In this document: piece by piece, positions 17,435-29,500 of the stretch | Position numbering within the stretch: the stretch's first letter is position 1 | Layout of the letters: each line of letters starts with the position of its first letter | Assembly (NCBI GenBank): GCA_963693305.1 | Contig: OY855906.1 | Coordinates: 28,232,937 to 28,296,936, forward strand | Source of the DNA: Meandrina meandrites | Lineage: Eukaryota > Cnidaria > Anthozoa > Scleractinia > Meandrinidae | Length of the DNA stretch: 64,000 nt | Reading direction: 5' to 3' | Program-made: the position numbers and the translations under genes | The notes under the pieces: model-generated | The model's database searches: none | What the model was told of the DNA's origin: nothing | Seen by the model: only the letters and a program-made list of their open reading frames with translations

Positions 17435-18510
17435 AATTGTCAATAAAAAGTTTTATTGACAATTTCCCCCAATAAATGTCAAAACGAAACTTCAAGTAGT
17501 GGGTCTTAATGAGGTTAGCCGTAGGCCTTCGGCGTAACAGTCGTTGGCCGAAAAAAAATGTTAACCGTAAAAAGAAAATTCTAGCCACGAAAGCAGAAGT
17601 CTCAGGATTTCGTGACAGGACTTTCACTTGTCTTGGTACCGAGAAGTGTTAGATTTGCTCCAAGTCGTTCGCTTTTTCTTTGTGTCAACAGAACTACTGC
17701 ATTTGAATTGATCATTCTCGTCCCCAGAGCCCGCGATCCTTCTGGTCTCCATCAGGGTTCGAGAACTCTGACCGTTCCCAATTTCTGAGCATTAGCATGA
17801 ACATGCACAGGGTTCACGTTCTGTATCTTTAAGCCAATCAGATTTGTCAGATTTGACAATGAGTCCGTGAATCGCGGACTTGCGGTGTTGGAGGCGGAAA
17901 GAGGTCTCGATTCCTGGCGCAGAGCAGAAGGATCGAGTTACTTTTTGCCTCCGTTTGAAAACGAGTCTACGTGCGAAGCCATTCATATGAAAATGCCTTC
18001 CACCTTCACGTCCCGTCCATTTTCATGCAAATCAAACCTCTTTTTATTTGAATGGTTTCGCACGAAGACTCGTTTTGAATCTGAGGCAAAAGGCAACTCG
18101 GAGATGGCCTATAGACCTTTTGCGCTTGGGCGATTTGTTGCCCCATTTACAGACCATTTGATGATACTCTTGAGAATTCTTGCTCTCTTGAGAATAGTCG
18201 CGTGTATATGGATGAATAAATTTTATGTGGATAAAAGAAAAATCTTCTAGAGAATATCACGTGTCTGTAATGGGAAAACAAACCACCCAAGCGAAGAAGG
18301 TCTATTGATCGCTTACAAAAAAGGATACAAAATCGCGCATTGAAGTGTTCGCGCGCAAAACGCAGGATTTCCAGAAATGGCTCGTTCAACGATCAGATGC
18401 AATTTTTGATTTTTAAGCCAGACTGTGCGCCCTCCTTAACCAGCGGTCTTTTGCGAATCAAACGAGCGAGCAACTTGGAGCAAGTGCCGTAGCATTCTCG
18501 TCCCCAGAGC
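17435..18510 (+). repeat. Left inverted arm of the outer element, inner part
   Basis: It pairs imperfectly with about 21530-22440. Shared blocks include ATTTCTGAGCATTAGCAT, CTGTATCTTTAAGCCAATC and CAACTTGGAGCAAGTGCCG. About 300 bp (17950-18280) has no clear partner. No gene is seen; ORFs here are short. Confidence 0.75.
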
Positions 18511-21500
18511 TACTCGTTTTATTTGTGCCGATACGAGTAGCTCTGCACGCAGGAATTAATTCGAATTTTTTCATTGGTTGATGAAGAATGAATGCGCACC
18601 ACGAAACAAAATCTTACGCTACTACGCACTGCACTCTGCTTCCGGACCGGAAATTAGCAGGAAAAAGATTTCTTAGAAAACGTATGGCGACCGGCAATCA
18701 ATGAATCGCACGAAACTGTTATCGATACGTGGCTGTTGCGAAGAAGCAGGAGATGACCTGTGTGAGTCCCTGTGTGAGCTAGGTTTCAAACGTTTAGCAC
18801 TGTCAGCAGATTTAAAATCTGTCTTCGATCTTCCAAACTGCTGTAGGCGGTATGTTTTTAAAAACTCGTGTTTTGATTTTGCCATTGATTGATTTCGTGG
18901 AATATTGAAGCCTTGAGAGTCTGACAAAGTATAGAAATTCAACAGAACTCTACTCTATCACGTCTCCCAAAATCAAAATCCCTTTTTCTGCCCCCATACA
19001 ATGTTGAATGTTGTTCTGTACACTCTGTTGTCGTTGCATGGTCTTGATCAGTTGATGTTGCAAAAGGGTTTGTATTGATCTTGAAATTGTTTCTATTATC
19101 GTGCAAACTTGCACTGTGGATTATATATATTACCTTGAATGCTTACAGAATTACATTGTGCAATATATATCGGATTGTTAAATAGATTATTTTACAAGTA
19201 TGTTTATCAGCATACTTGATTGAAGATTTATGTGGAACATATATACGAAAACATTTCTTACATGTTCAGCAGACCACCACCATCATTTCAAGACTTTCAA
19301 CTCAGTAAGCTTTATCAGTGTTAAATAAAAAAAAAATATACAGCTGTGAGTTGAGTGTTCATAGTAAGAACAAGGAATATCAAAGTGCACGGTAGTTGTT
19401 AAAAATGTCCAGGGAAAAAAAATATATATATATTTTTGGTTCCATCATGGAACCACTTACTTGTTTTCCAACATTACTTACCCGGTATACTGTGGAGGTG
19501 TAACACAGTTTATGTCTTCAAAGACTGTGGGCATCTGCAGGAACTGGCATAATTTGGCCTCTGCACCACTTGGCATAAAGGGGGACAGGTGAAGGAAGGA
19601 AATTGGCATTGTTTCATTTTATATTCATGTATATATTTAATAAGATTTAAAACAAACAAGTGCTCTTGAGAGTAACCTTGACAATTCTAGAGTTATTAAA
19701 GGCTGCATTTGCCCCAGTGACCCTGTTCACCTTGATTTATTTAGTGCTGCATTGACATATTAATCTATATCTGATGTCAAATCAGGTCACTTACAAACCT
19801 CTTTGCTATTCTCCCAATATTTGAGATCAGATGTTTGCAGTGGAGTTGAAGCACAAAAACTGAGAATAACCAGACCCTGTCAATTGCAAGCCAAGGGCAT
19901 AGTGCTGCATAATCTTTTATAGTAGTGCTGCCTTATGACCATTCATAATATTTTTGGGGAAAGGGATGGTTCATGGGTAAAATGGGTCAGGTTTCCCCTA
20001 TGTTTTCTCGCAAAATAGAAAATTCATAGGTTCACCTTTCCGAAGTGAAGGGGCATTTTTTGTCCCCTGCATTTCAGTGTATTGATAACCTAAGAAATAA
20101 GAAAGTGGGCTCTGGAGTAACATGAAGACTTGCGTTGCCATCTGTGAACAGATGATTATTTTCATTTAATCTAACAAAATGATACCAAATGTTTCAAAAT
20201 ATATCCTGTTAACCCTGTTTCCTCTTAAATAATTTTTACAACAGCAGCTCACTACAGATTTAAGAATTTAATTTTATTGTAAATTAAGTATTTGCTGTCT
20301 CAGTATTTAGGTGGAGTGCACACAATTTTTATAAATTGCCAAGTAATATTGCACTGGCATATAAGTCAAAATTAATGAACATCTGTCAGAAAGGTTTTGC
20401 AGTTACCAAGTGATTGTTATCTCAAGTGCCCCCTTCAGGGTCATCCTGAAAAAGTAGAAAAAAGTCAAGTTCTTGAACTGATTTCTCACCCATTCCTATG
20501 CACAATAATTATTCAGTACAAATACTGACTCCTCTTCATTGTGAGTGGTCCTCTTTCCCATAATTTATTGAGCTTATAAGTTATAGCCCAGTCTGAGTCC
20601 TAAATCTTTCGTAGCAAAATATTTTTGCATGAAGTATATGGTTCAAAATAGCACTGGCAAATCTGAAGGAGGTTCTAATTCTTTTGGGGTGATGAAAAAT
20701 ATTTTAACATTTTTACTCATATTAAAAAACACACAGAAAACAGATCCGCTTTCAATCCCTCCTCCTTGAAATTAATATTTCCCAGTTTGATTTTCCCTTC
20801 ACTTTAATTATAAAATTTAAAACATAAGGAAAGAAAATCAATCTTAATTCAAAGGGAAGGCATTCTTGTGGAACTACGAATCACAATTAGAAGACAAGAT
20901 TTTCAAAATATGCAATGCCATAACACTGATATTATATTTTCTTTGCAATATCTTTAATTTTATACAGTGCTAAATCTATCCACTCAATTAACGAACACGT
21001 CTAAAGTGGCGTTTCAAAAACACTCGAAGGCGACTGAGATTGTCCGCTTTTAACAATCTTGTTATATGGAACAGTACGATTTTCTAGAATTCAACATCAA
21101 CATACAAAATTCATCTGATATTTGTACTTCTTTCATACCTGATTATAGAAAATTGGACGTTTCGACATCCGTTGATAAAACACACAAAAAAAATACCGCT
21201 TCTGCACGGCAACGACGACTAAGGCAGCTTTCTGTTCACTTTTCAGATCGCTTTAATTCTCGATCGTTCAGCATAAATGAAAATCAACGACTCTTTTGAT
21301 CGCTTTGTTGACGTCTTTTCACGATCAGCCATTACAATAAACTCTCTACCCTCCCCCTCCCTCAGGATTAACATGTGAGCATGAGCAGTTGTGTTGAAAG
21401 CTACTACACATGCGCTAACGGATGTCAGAAAATTTCTGACATCCGGTAGTGGCTGCGACCAGAGCCCTCCGTTTCGCCGACCACGTGACCAAAAGAAACG

Positions 21501-21529
21501 GAGAGCTCTGGGGACGAGAATGGTGCCGT
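18511..21529. other. Core of the outer element, no recognisable gene
   Basis: AT-rich, with only short ORFs at 18701-18892 (63 aa, Cys-containing) and 21066-21299 (77 aa). Neither resembles a transposase. The motif TCTCGTCCCCAGAGC recurs near both edges of the core and in the arms. The core could be captured host sequence. Confidence 0.5.
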
Positions 21530-22831
21530 AGCACATTGTAATTCATAGCACTTGCTCCAAGTTGCTTCCTCGTTTGATTCGCAAAAGACCACTGGATAAG
21601 GAGGGTGCACAGTCTGGCTTGGAAATCAAAAATTGCTACTGTTCGCGGAACGAGCCATTCCTAGAATTGAATAGTGCGCTTCGCGCGCGAACACTTCAAC
21701 GCGCGATTTTGTTTCCTTATTTGTAAGTGATCAATTCACAGTCTCGTCTCCAGATGCCGCGATCCTTCTCGTCTGCGCCAGGAATCAAGATATCTGGCCG
21801 CCTCCAAAACCGTTAGTCCGCGATTTACGGACTCATTGCCAAATCTGGCAAATCTGACTGGCTGAAAGATACAGAACGAGTGCTCTGCGCATGTTAATGC
21901 TCAGAAATTTGAGTTCTCGATCCCTGATGGAGACCAGAAGGATAGCGGGCTCTGGGGGCCAGAATGATTAATTCAAATAACTCTGTTGGCACAAAGAAAA
22001 AGCGAACGACTAGCAGCAAATGTAACACTTCTAGCTTGGTACCAAAACACGTAAAAGTCTTGACAAGAAATCCTGAGACTTTCACTTTTGCGGCTAGAAC
22101 TTTCTTTTTACGATTAACATTTTTTTTTTCGGCCAACGACTGTTACGCATAAGACTTAATTTTTTGGTCGCTTTACGGCTAACGGCTAACCTCATTAAGA
22201 TCCACTACTTAACGACGTTTCGTTTTGATATATACTTCGGCTTAGTTTTAGGATTATTTTTTTTTTCGACATTTATAGGGGGAAATTAATTTGTCACCCT
22301 CCTCCCCCCCCTCGCCTCCCACCCCGCTCCCGTGAATTCCAATGATCCGCCATGTAACTGAGTACGTACAAAACAGAGGTGGACTAGATAGATTTTATCA
22401 CGACATTTTAATATAAAACTTTTTATTGACAAAAATTGTCAGGTACCTCAGACATTTTAAGGATGAGCTGAGAGAGCAGTTTGAAAATGTAGATAACTTG
22501 CCCGCTTTTAATTGAATTAGAGTGAAACCAAAAGCCTAGCAAACAAACACTGTGTTACCGGCCGCAGCGTGGGAAATGAAAATAATAACTCACCGTGAGC
22601 AAAACTGAAACGCTTTTACATAGTCTGAAAGGCATCTTTGCTCAGGTAAGAAACATTTCTTTGCCTTGTAAAATAATTTTTAAGGAAAAAAGTTTTCTGG
22701 AATTACAGATAGCAAAATGTCGCTTTCGCGGAGCTAATTTGCATATTGATATTTATCGTTGTTTCTTTTGAAAATCCTGCAACAACGGTAGATTTTTTTC
22801 TCAAACGACGGCTAAATCTACAGATATTATT
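21530..22831 (-). repeat. Right inverted arm of the outer element
   Basis: Reverse-complement partner of 1-387 plus 17435-18510. The outer 390 bp (22445-22831) are the best conserved. They end CTAAATCTACAGATATTATT, the mirror of the first bases of the window. Confidence 0.85.
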
Positions 22832-23489
22832 TATTTGCATGCCACAGTGTGGTGTTTAGTGGTAGTGATCGTATCTATAGGCGTTCCCTGTAAAGAAATC
22901 GGACCGTCGTTATCTTTGGTTTTAATCAAAATGGCGAAAATTTGGGAAAATCTTGCTGCTCTGTACGGCGCGAAGTGCAGAGTGCCCACAAATTTTATTC
23001 GATAGGTTTCTTGACTGGTATTAGTACCTTCGAGATACAATAGACTTGACTTCTGATCAGGTCCCACATTCGAGAAAATCACTTTCAACTACAGGTATGT
23101 TACGTGTCACGTATTCCTGAGTCCGTTAGGAAGTGTTTTTGAAAATTCATAACTCAGTCAGAATTTTATAGAATACAATTATTTAACCGTTAAAGTATAG
23201 AAGAGACATAAAACCTTGATATAGAAAATATTCAGCTTGTTTGGTTAAGGAAATACGATTTGGCAGCGACCGACATTTAATGCTAAATTATGGAGTCTTT
23301 CAATGCAAATTGGGTGGTTTTGAGGTTGCAGTGAAAACCGCCTCGCAAAAAATAAAAATAAAAGATTTGATCCAAATAAATGTGATATTTGTTCATGGGA
23401 TATAATGGTCGACTTTCACTGAAAATATTAGAGAAATCGGTGAAGGTCCAAAATTTGCCTTATCCGCTGTTACGCGGACAGCCTCTTAA
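22832..23489. other. Flanking DNA without a supported gene
   Basis: An 85-codon minus-strand frame (22831-23088) has reasonable amino-acid composition but no start context, no recognised domain and no confirmed splice partners. It could be an isolated exon. Otherwise nothing is seen. Confidence 0.35.
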
Positions 23490-23812
23490 TTAGTGTACAG
23501 AAAACGTTATAAATATTTGTTTTGCGCCGACGTGCGTACGTGAGGAACCCAATAAAATGCACTCGTCAAATTCAATTTTAGAACCTGTCAGTGACAGGCT
23601 GTCACAGGAAAGAAAATTCAGACGGGACCACGAAATATATTGACGTCGCTTTCGTCAACAAAACCATGAGAGGTTTTTAACCATAAGCGATTAAAATTTA
23701 TTTTGTACCTATATGGGCCACTGTATAAGCTTAGAAATATAGTGTGGCTACCTATTTACAACAACATAAATATTTGCATCATTAAATGGGTACTCGGAAA
23801 AAAACCAATAAC

Positions 23813-23883
23813 CCAGATGGGATTTGAACCCACGACCCTCCGTGATCTAGTCGGATGCTCTAACCACTGAGCTACTGGAGACT
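23813..23883 (-). repeat. tRNA-derived SINE head, copy 1
   Basis: On the minus strand it reads AGTAGCTCAGTGGTTAGAGC (A box), then GGTCGTGGGTTCAAATCCC (B box), a tRNA-like fold of about 71 nt. It lies in a repeated unit with a constant non-tRNA tail, and the acceptor stem is poor, so it is a SINE head and not a tRNA gene. Confidence 0.8.
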
Positions 23884-24104
23884 CTATGGTGAGCAAGGGT
23901 CAGATGTGGATATATGACTAGAACCGCATCACGCGGTCACATAGTCAATTAATCAGGACAGATACAAATGACTCATAACTGCATCACGCAGTCACATTAA
24001 GGCATATCTGAGATGCAACCATCCATCCACCAAATGAGTCTAGAAGAAATACAACAACATAAATATTTGCATCATTAAATGGGTACTCGGAAAAAAACCG
24101 AGCA

Positions 24105-24174
24105 CCAGATGGGATTTGAACCCACGACCCTCCGTGATCTAGTCGGATGCTCTAACCACTGAGCTACTGGAGAC
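24105..24174 (-). repeat. tRNA-derived SINE head, copy 2
   Basis: Nearly identical to 23813-23883, with the same downstream tail repeated (TGACTAGAACCGCATCACGCG). The two copies form a tandem duplication of about 290 bp. Confidence 0.8.
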
Positions 24175-24274
24175 TCTATGGTAGCAAGGGTCAGATGTGG
24201 ATATATGACTAGAACCGCATCACGCGGTCACATAGTCAATTAATCAGGACAGATACAAATGACTCATAACTGAC

Positions 24275-24365
24275 TTCAAATCCCATCTGGTGCTCGGTTT
24301 TTTTCCGAGTACCCATTTAATGATGCAAATATTTATGTTGTTGTATTTCTTCTAGACTCATTTGG
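24275..24365 (+). repeat. Inverted SINE 3' segment
   Basis: It reads from the last bases of the tRNA head (TCAAATCCCATCTGGTGCTC) through the tail ending CTTCTAGACTCATTTGG. It is the mirror image of about 24030-24120, giving an inverted pair. Confidence 0.75.
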
Positions 24366-24444
24366 TGGCTACCTATTTAGTAATGAAATTAATAAATTGG
24401 AGCTCCGCTTTTAGGCCTGCATAAATCTATATATTATATAAATA

Positions 24445-24915
24445 GATAATTAAACAACTTCAATTATTTATATAAATTTATTGATTTGTTGCCTGAGGCA
24501 AAGCAGTTTCCAGGGCATCACTGGCGGCCCGAGAGAGCTTGAGTTATCGCTAACGACAGAGTTTGGCGATCCGCCATTATAATAAGCTCCTTGCTTGGCG
24601 TACGGTTCTTGCATTTGATCACGTGACTGAGGTGAAATTCATTATATATAAGCAACGCTTATTCAATAGGTGAGATGAATTTTCATGATTAGTAAAAAAT
24701 GAAATTACACCTGCAGTAAATCGCTTATTTGTAATAAATTTACACTCGGCGAGATGAAATTTCATTATTTATAAATAATGAATTTACACGCCCGGTAAAG
24801 CTTGTTATTTATAAATAATCGTTTTACTCTGATTTGCCGAACTTTATAATATGCAAATAAATATTTTAGAGCTTTATAAATAATTGAAGTTGTTTAGTTA
24901 TTTATTTATATGTAA
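24445..24915. repeat. AT-rich foldback element
   Basis: The left end AATTAAACAACTTCAATTATTTATA is mirrored at about 24875-24902 (ATAAATAATTGAAGTTGTTTAG). Repeated TTATTTATAAATAA palindromes fill the interior. No ORF is seen. Confidence 0.65.
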
Positions 24916-25089
24916 TTACTTTATCGGAAAAGATTATTTATAAATCAGGACGTCCCTAAAATAATTGTTTACATATTATCCGACAAGGACTTGTGTCTTA
25001 TTTATAAATAAATTGTCTGATATTTGCAATTATTTATATAAAAGGGAAAAAATGGCTCGAATTTGGTCTCAGTAATAAATTTACAAACG

Positions 25090-25760
25090 GCGCCCCGTAA
25101 ATTGCCGCATAGTTTGCTGTTGCCGTTCCTGTATTGTAATATAAAGTCATGACGTAATCTTGTTAGATATTTGCTGAAGAAGTAAATCCGGTCTAAAATA
25201 TGTTATCTAGTCTTATTATATCAAGTTCTGATTAGGATCGGAGACCGCAAGCGCGGAATCCACGCAAAGCCGTGATATGAACCGTCTGGGTCTAATTTTA
25301 GAACAAATTGGACTGATTCCCTGCGTGTGACGCACCCGAACTCGCAAATGCACATCATCTTCTGGTGTGGTTTGACTGTTTCAAAAAAAAAACAAAAAAA
25401 AAAAAACGCGAAGACCTGTGCAGTGTTACGTGTGTTGGTAACAGATTGCTTTTAGAAAGATACTTGAACAACAAAATAAAGATTGTAAGTATTAGCAGGC
25501 GAGAGGCGAAATTATTCCGCGGTGAAAACACTACGCGGTAAATACGGCATTTAGTTTACATTTTTACGTTTTACATCCATTTCAGATCTCCAGACTAGCA
25601 CATTAGGCGAAACATGCATTTCTAACTTTAGCTATATCAAACAAACTTGGATATTTTGTAAAAGTTCTAAAATCACCATCTACACCGTACATATTTAAAG
25701 GAACGGATCGGACAACCGTGGCTAACGTATACAAATACCGATCGAAATATGACCCTAGAA
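25090..25760 (+). repeat. Dispersed repeat, second segment of copy 1
   Basis: Matches about 46390-47240 in order, sharing TTTGCTGTTGCCGTTCCT, TGACTTGAACAACAAAATAAA-like and GATATTTTGTAAA blocks, with small indels and an extra internal stretch in the second copy. Confidence 0.7.
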
Positions 25761-26313
25761 AACCTTATTATAGGAAATTAACGCTACTGTTAATTAAGGT
25801 ATTGGAAATCAACGCGACGTGAAGGAAAAATTTACTGTCCAATAAAGGAAATTAACGCGACCTCGCAAAGAAATGGAACTTGTAGAGACAACTGGAACAA
25901 ATTTATTGTAACAAGGACTCAAACAAATCTTGCTACTTCAAGCGTTCTTTTCAGCGCCAACGATACCGGTGGATCTCCACCCTGATAAAACAGTGCTTAA
26001 AAAAATCCAAATTGCAAAAAACAACTGAAGCTTGAAAATACACAATCGCACCCCTACCAAGTCAAGAAGCAAAAAACATAACGAAAGTAAAGGCTCCCTA
26101 GCTCTTCCCTTACTTCCCCCACAAAAAAAAAAAAAAAGAGTTTATTTGATAATCCCTGAATTGGCCTTAGGATGACGTGGGGTACGAATTTCCTTTCAAA
26201 CTGTTGCGTGTTGACATAACCGAAACTATTATTATCCGTTATATAGTGTAGGGTTACAAACGAGTCATAGCGAGTCGCGTTCGACTTCTCTTGGTCAACA
26301 TCACGCTTACAAA
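25761..26313. promoter_or_regulatory. Upstream region of the collagen/Ig/discoidin gene
   Basis: No ORF is seen. TATATAGTG at about 26240, some 70 bp before the ATG at 26314, is a plausible TATA box. An A14 run lies near 26124. Confidence 0.35.
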
Positions 26314-26509
26314 ATGTCTTTGAAAGATCCTACTTTTCCACTGAGCCCGGGCACAGTGTTGTCTGTGTTTTGTTTGCTTCTTTACTCCGCTGGATTCATT
26401 AGAAACGAGCTGAAGTTTACTGATCACGATCAAAGGTTGGCAGCTGTCGAGGAAGTCATTCCTCGGCTGAAGGAGCGAAGTGGCGAAATGGCGAAGACTT
26501 CGAATGAAG
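26314..26509 (+). CDS. Exon 1: signal anchor and coiled coil
   Basis: Starts at ATG 26314. The donor could be GAAG/GTAGCA at 26510 or AGGG/GTAAAG at 26546. Both leave phase 1, so either joins exon 2 in frame. Confidence 0.75.
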
Positions 26510-29500
26510 GTAGCATGTTTCTGGCATCTTTAAAAGTTTGCAGGGGTAAAGAGACCTCATTTTTCTGCAATCTTCTGTCAAAGTTGATCTTCGTTTAGTT
26601 TTCTTAGGTATTCTGTAGTATAAAAAGCAAAAAGCCGAGGGCTTTTTGGTCTTGTTTCGCTGGTAAACGATATTGGCTGGCGTTCAATGTGGTTAAAAAT
26701 ACATTAGCCAATTCTTGAAATTCCATGCTTCTCTTCGGGTTGTCATATGATGATGAGCAAAACATATTTAATGAAATATTTCAGCTCTGTTGACCTTAGA
26801 TCCTTTACTGTTTGATAACCTTTTTTTTTTTTTTTTTTTTTTTTTTTTGAATAATACTTGTCAGGCACACTTTCGTAGAAATGACTTGGGGTTTTCATTT
26901 GAAAACAAATATGCTTGTATTTCACAGAATAGCTTGACAAAATATGTTCAATTTAGAACAAAATAACGCTAAAAAGGCCTGTCGCGTGCCTCAATTTTGC
27001 TGTGATTGTTTATGGCACTTAAAGGGAACTAAAAGTGTTATAACAATTAACAATACTTCATTTTCTTCAGAACCAGTCATATAATCCATATACAATAGAC
27101 CAATAACATTTGCAAATCGCAATCCTTCTGTTAATTGACTTCAGACATCGTACTTTTACGGCTTCGAGGCAGTCATCTTTGGACTACGCATTTTGACGTT
27201 ATGACGTTATCCATGACGTTATGCAGCTCCCGATCGCGCGAAGTTTTTAAAAATATGTTTCTCTCAAAAACATGCAAAAGGTCATTAGAAATATGCCGCA
27301 TTGATATGTCTGTTGCGGCTCCGGACGAAATAAGTTATATGACTGATTCTGAAGAAAATAAAGTATTATTGGTCATTATTGTTACAACACTTTTGGCCAT
27401 AAAAGACTTTTCCAGAAAAGGGGATCGATGTGTGCGCGATTGACACAAGCGCAACATAACATGATGATATATTATTAACCGATCTTATAATTTTCTAGTC
27501 TCCTCTATATGCTGATAAACTACATTGTCTTTTAGATAAGACCGTCATAAACCAGAGCTTTTCTAGAGATTAGACTAAAGACTGATAAACTACACAGTCT
27601 TTTGGTGCGCGCGTGAGCTGAATTCTGATTCTGAGATTCTACAAGTACTTAGTAATTCACTTTTTGTTTCGCCTCCCACAGAGCGGGACACAGACAGAAA
27701 CGCAAGCCTCCGAAGATTCAAACGAGTGATTTCAAGTACTACTACTTCTAATGATTCAGCCTACATAAAAGAAGTCTTGGAAGAAATGTTAACTACCAGT
27801 TTAAAAATTTGCAAAACACAAAGAAACTTCAACGTTTGCCCACGTGGACGGCCGGGACATCCCGGGAGAGCGGGAAACAAGGGCGATAAAGGCAACGAAG
27901 GAAGGAGGGGTAGGAAAGGTTCGCAAGGAGTTATGGGACCGCCTGGTAGAAGTGGAAAACAAGGAATTATGGGACCACCTGGAATGCGAGGAGAAAAAGG
28001 AATTAAAGGGGACATCGGGCCACCGGGTGTCCCAGGGATTAAAGGTGAACCAGGAGAATCCATTTCTCCACCGAAAGTGACAATTTCTCCTTCGCAACAG
28101 ATTGTCAACGAAAGCAATACTGCTGCTCTCTTTTGCTCTGTTTCTGGGAATCCAACAGCTCAAATATCCTGGACCAGGGTGGATGGATCTTTGCCTAGCA
28201 GCAGAACCAAAGTGACGTCAAATGGCCTGATGCAGATTGCTGATGTTCGGCTAGAGGATGCCGGGAAATATAAATGTGAGGCACGAAACCTTCTGGGCAA
28301 GGATGAAAGAGCAGCAAGTCTTGTTGTACAAAGTAGGTTATATAAATGCCTATTGTATATCTTACTTAATCGTTAGTCCTCGACCAGTTATCTTCTTAGA
28401 GCTCTCTAGTTGCCAGTCTTGCCAAACTGACAGATGAATTAACCAAGGCTCCCCGTTGCCTAATACTTTTTTTGTGTGTGTTCGAGTGGAAACTGCAACA
28501 AAAACAAAGGCGCACAAAACATTTTATTTGCAAAGATATTTTCCCAACGCGGCGTTTGAATTTCTTGATATTTCTTTCGCGTTACTTCCGCCTTTGTAAG
28601 AGAAGAAAGAACACAAGAAAACCACATAATTTGATAATGTCTTAAACTTGTTTCACTGACAGGTAAACCAAAGGTTACTCTCTCGCCTGGCCCGTCCTAC
28701 GTTGAGAAGGACAAAAACGTCATTTTGCCAGTATGTCACGTGACGAGCTTTCCTCCAGCGGTGATCACGTGGTCTGAGGTACGTGGCCAACTGGTGCAAT
28801 CCAGAGCTGTTGTTAAAGAAGGACAGCTGTCAATATTGAAAGCTCAGAAGAAAGATTCTGGTTTGTATGAATGCAAAGCGTCAAATAACTTAGGAGAAGA
28901 CTCAGCCATTACTCAACTCGTTGTTGTGGAACTGCCACATTTTACAGTCAGTCCACCTGCGAAGCTCGAAGTTTTCAACAGCCAAAATATTACAGTCCCT
29001 TGTCAGGCTACTGGGGACCCTAAACCCACGGTCTCGTGGATGAAAGAAAACGGCGCGCTACCTTCTGGGAGATCAAAAGTTAATGTGGATGGAACAGTTC
29101 AAATCTGGAACATTAAAGAGGAGGACTCGGGGAGATATACTTGTATGGCGTTGTCAGCGGTCGTGTTTAAGGCGTTTTCAGCAATGATCCTGATTGTTAG
29201 AGGTAGGAAATTTTTGATCTTTTTTGCTATTCTGAACATTCACCAATAGTTACGACAATGTAACTTCAGTTTGTTATCCTTGAAGGAGCTACGTCACGGG
29301 GATTTCGCAGATTGTTGGTCTAAACTGTTCTGAAATAAGTGGTAGGCAACTTAAGCCATGAAAAACATTATCTTTGAACATCATCAAAGGAAGACATAAC
29401 CTTGCTTTGCGAAGAGAAATCAAACCACCGCTTTCACCGACACTGACACACTAGAGCATGCTAAACTTTGACTGAACTCAACTCAAAGAGAAGTACATGT

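Larger units (their letters stand above)
1..22831. mobile_element. Outer long-inverted-repeat DNA element, interrupted by a Polinton
   Basis: The first 387 bases are a near-identical reverse complement of about 22445-22831. Beyond the Polinton insertion, the left arm continues at 17430-18510 and pairs imperfectly with about 21530-22440. Removing the Polinton leaves about 5.8 kb with inverted arms of roughly 1.3-1.5 kb around a core of about 3 kb. I see no transposase ORF, so the element looks non-autonomous. The left arm runs off the window edge, so the true terminus and any target duplication cannot be read. The arms differ by indels, for example extra sequence at about 17950-18280 on the left. 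The superfamily is unknown. Confidence 0.8.
23490..24440 (+). repeat. Dispersed repeat, copy 1 (interrupted by SINE cluster)
   Basis: About 23490-23760 and 24366-24440 match 45190-45560 in the same order, sharing TTGACGTCGCTTTC, AACAAAACCATGAGAGGTTT and GGAGCTCCGCTTTTAGGCCT. The SINE-related block 23765-24365 is absent from the second copy, so it arrived later. The class is unknown. Confidence 0.75.

Noticed and set aside
22831..23088. Minus-strand ORF beside the outer element
   Set aside because: Starts at a non-ATG codon, has no domain and no visible splice partner; left as an undecided exon candidate.
23813..24174. Two tRNA genes on the minus strand
   Set aside because: tRNA-like heads are in a repeated unit with a common tail and poorly paired acceptor stems, so they are SINEs.
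27135..27443. ORF in intron 1 of the collagen gene
   Set aside because: No domain, no splice sites in phase with the gene, and the neighbouring exons join well without it.
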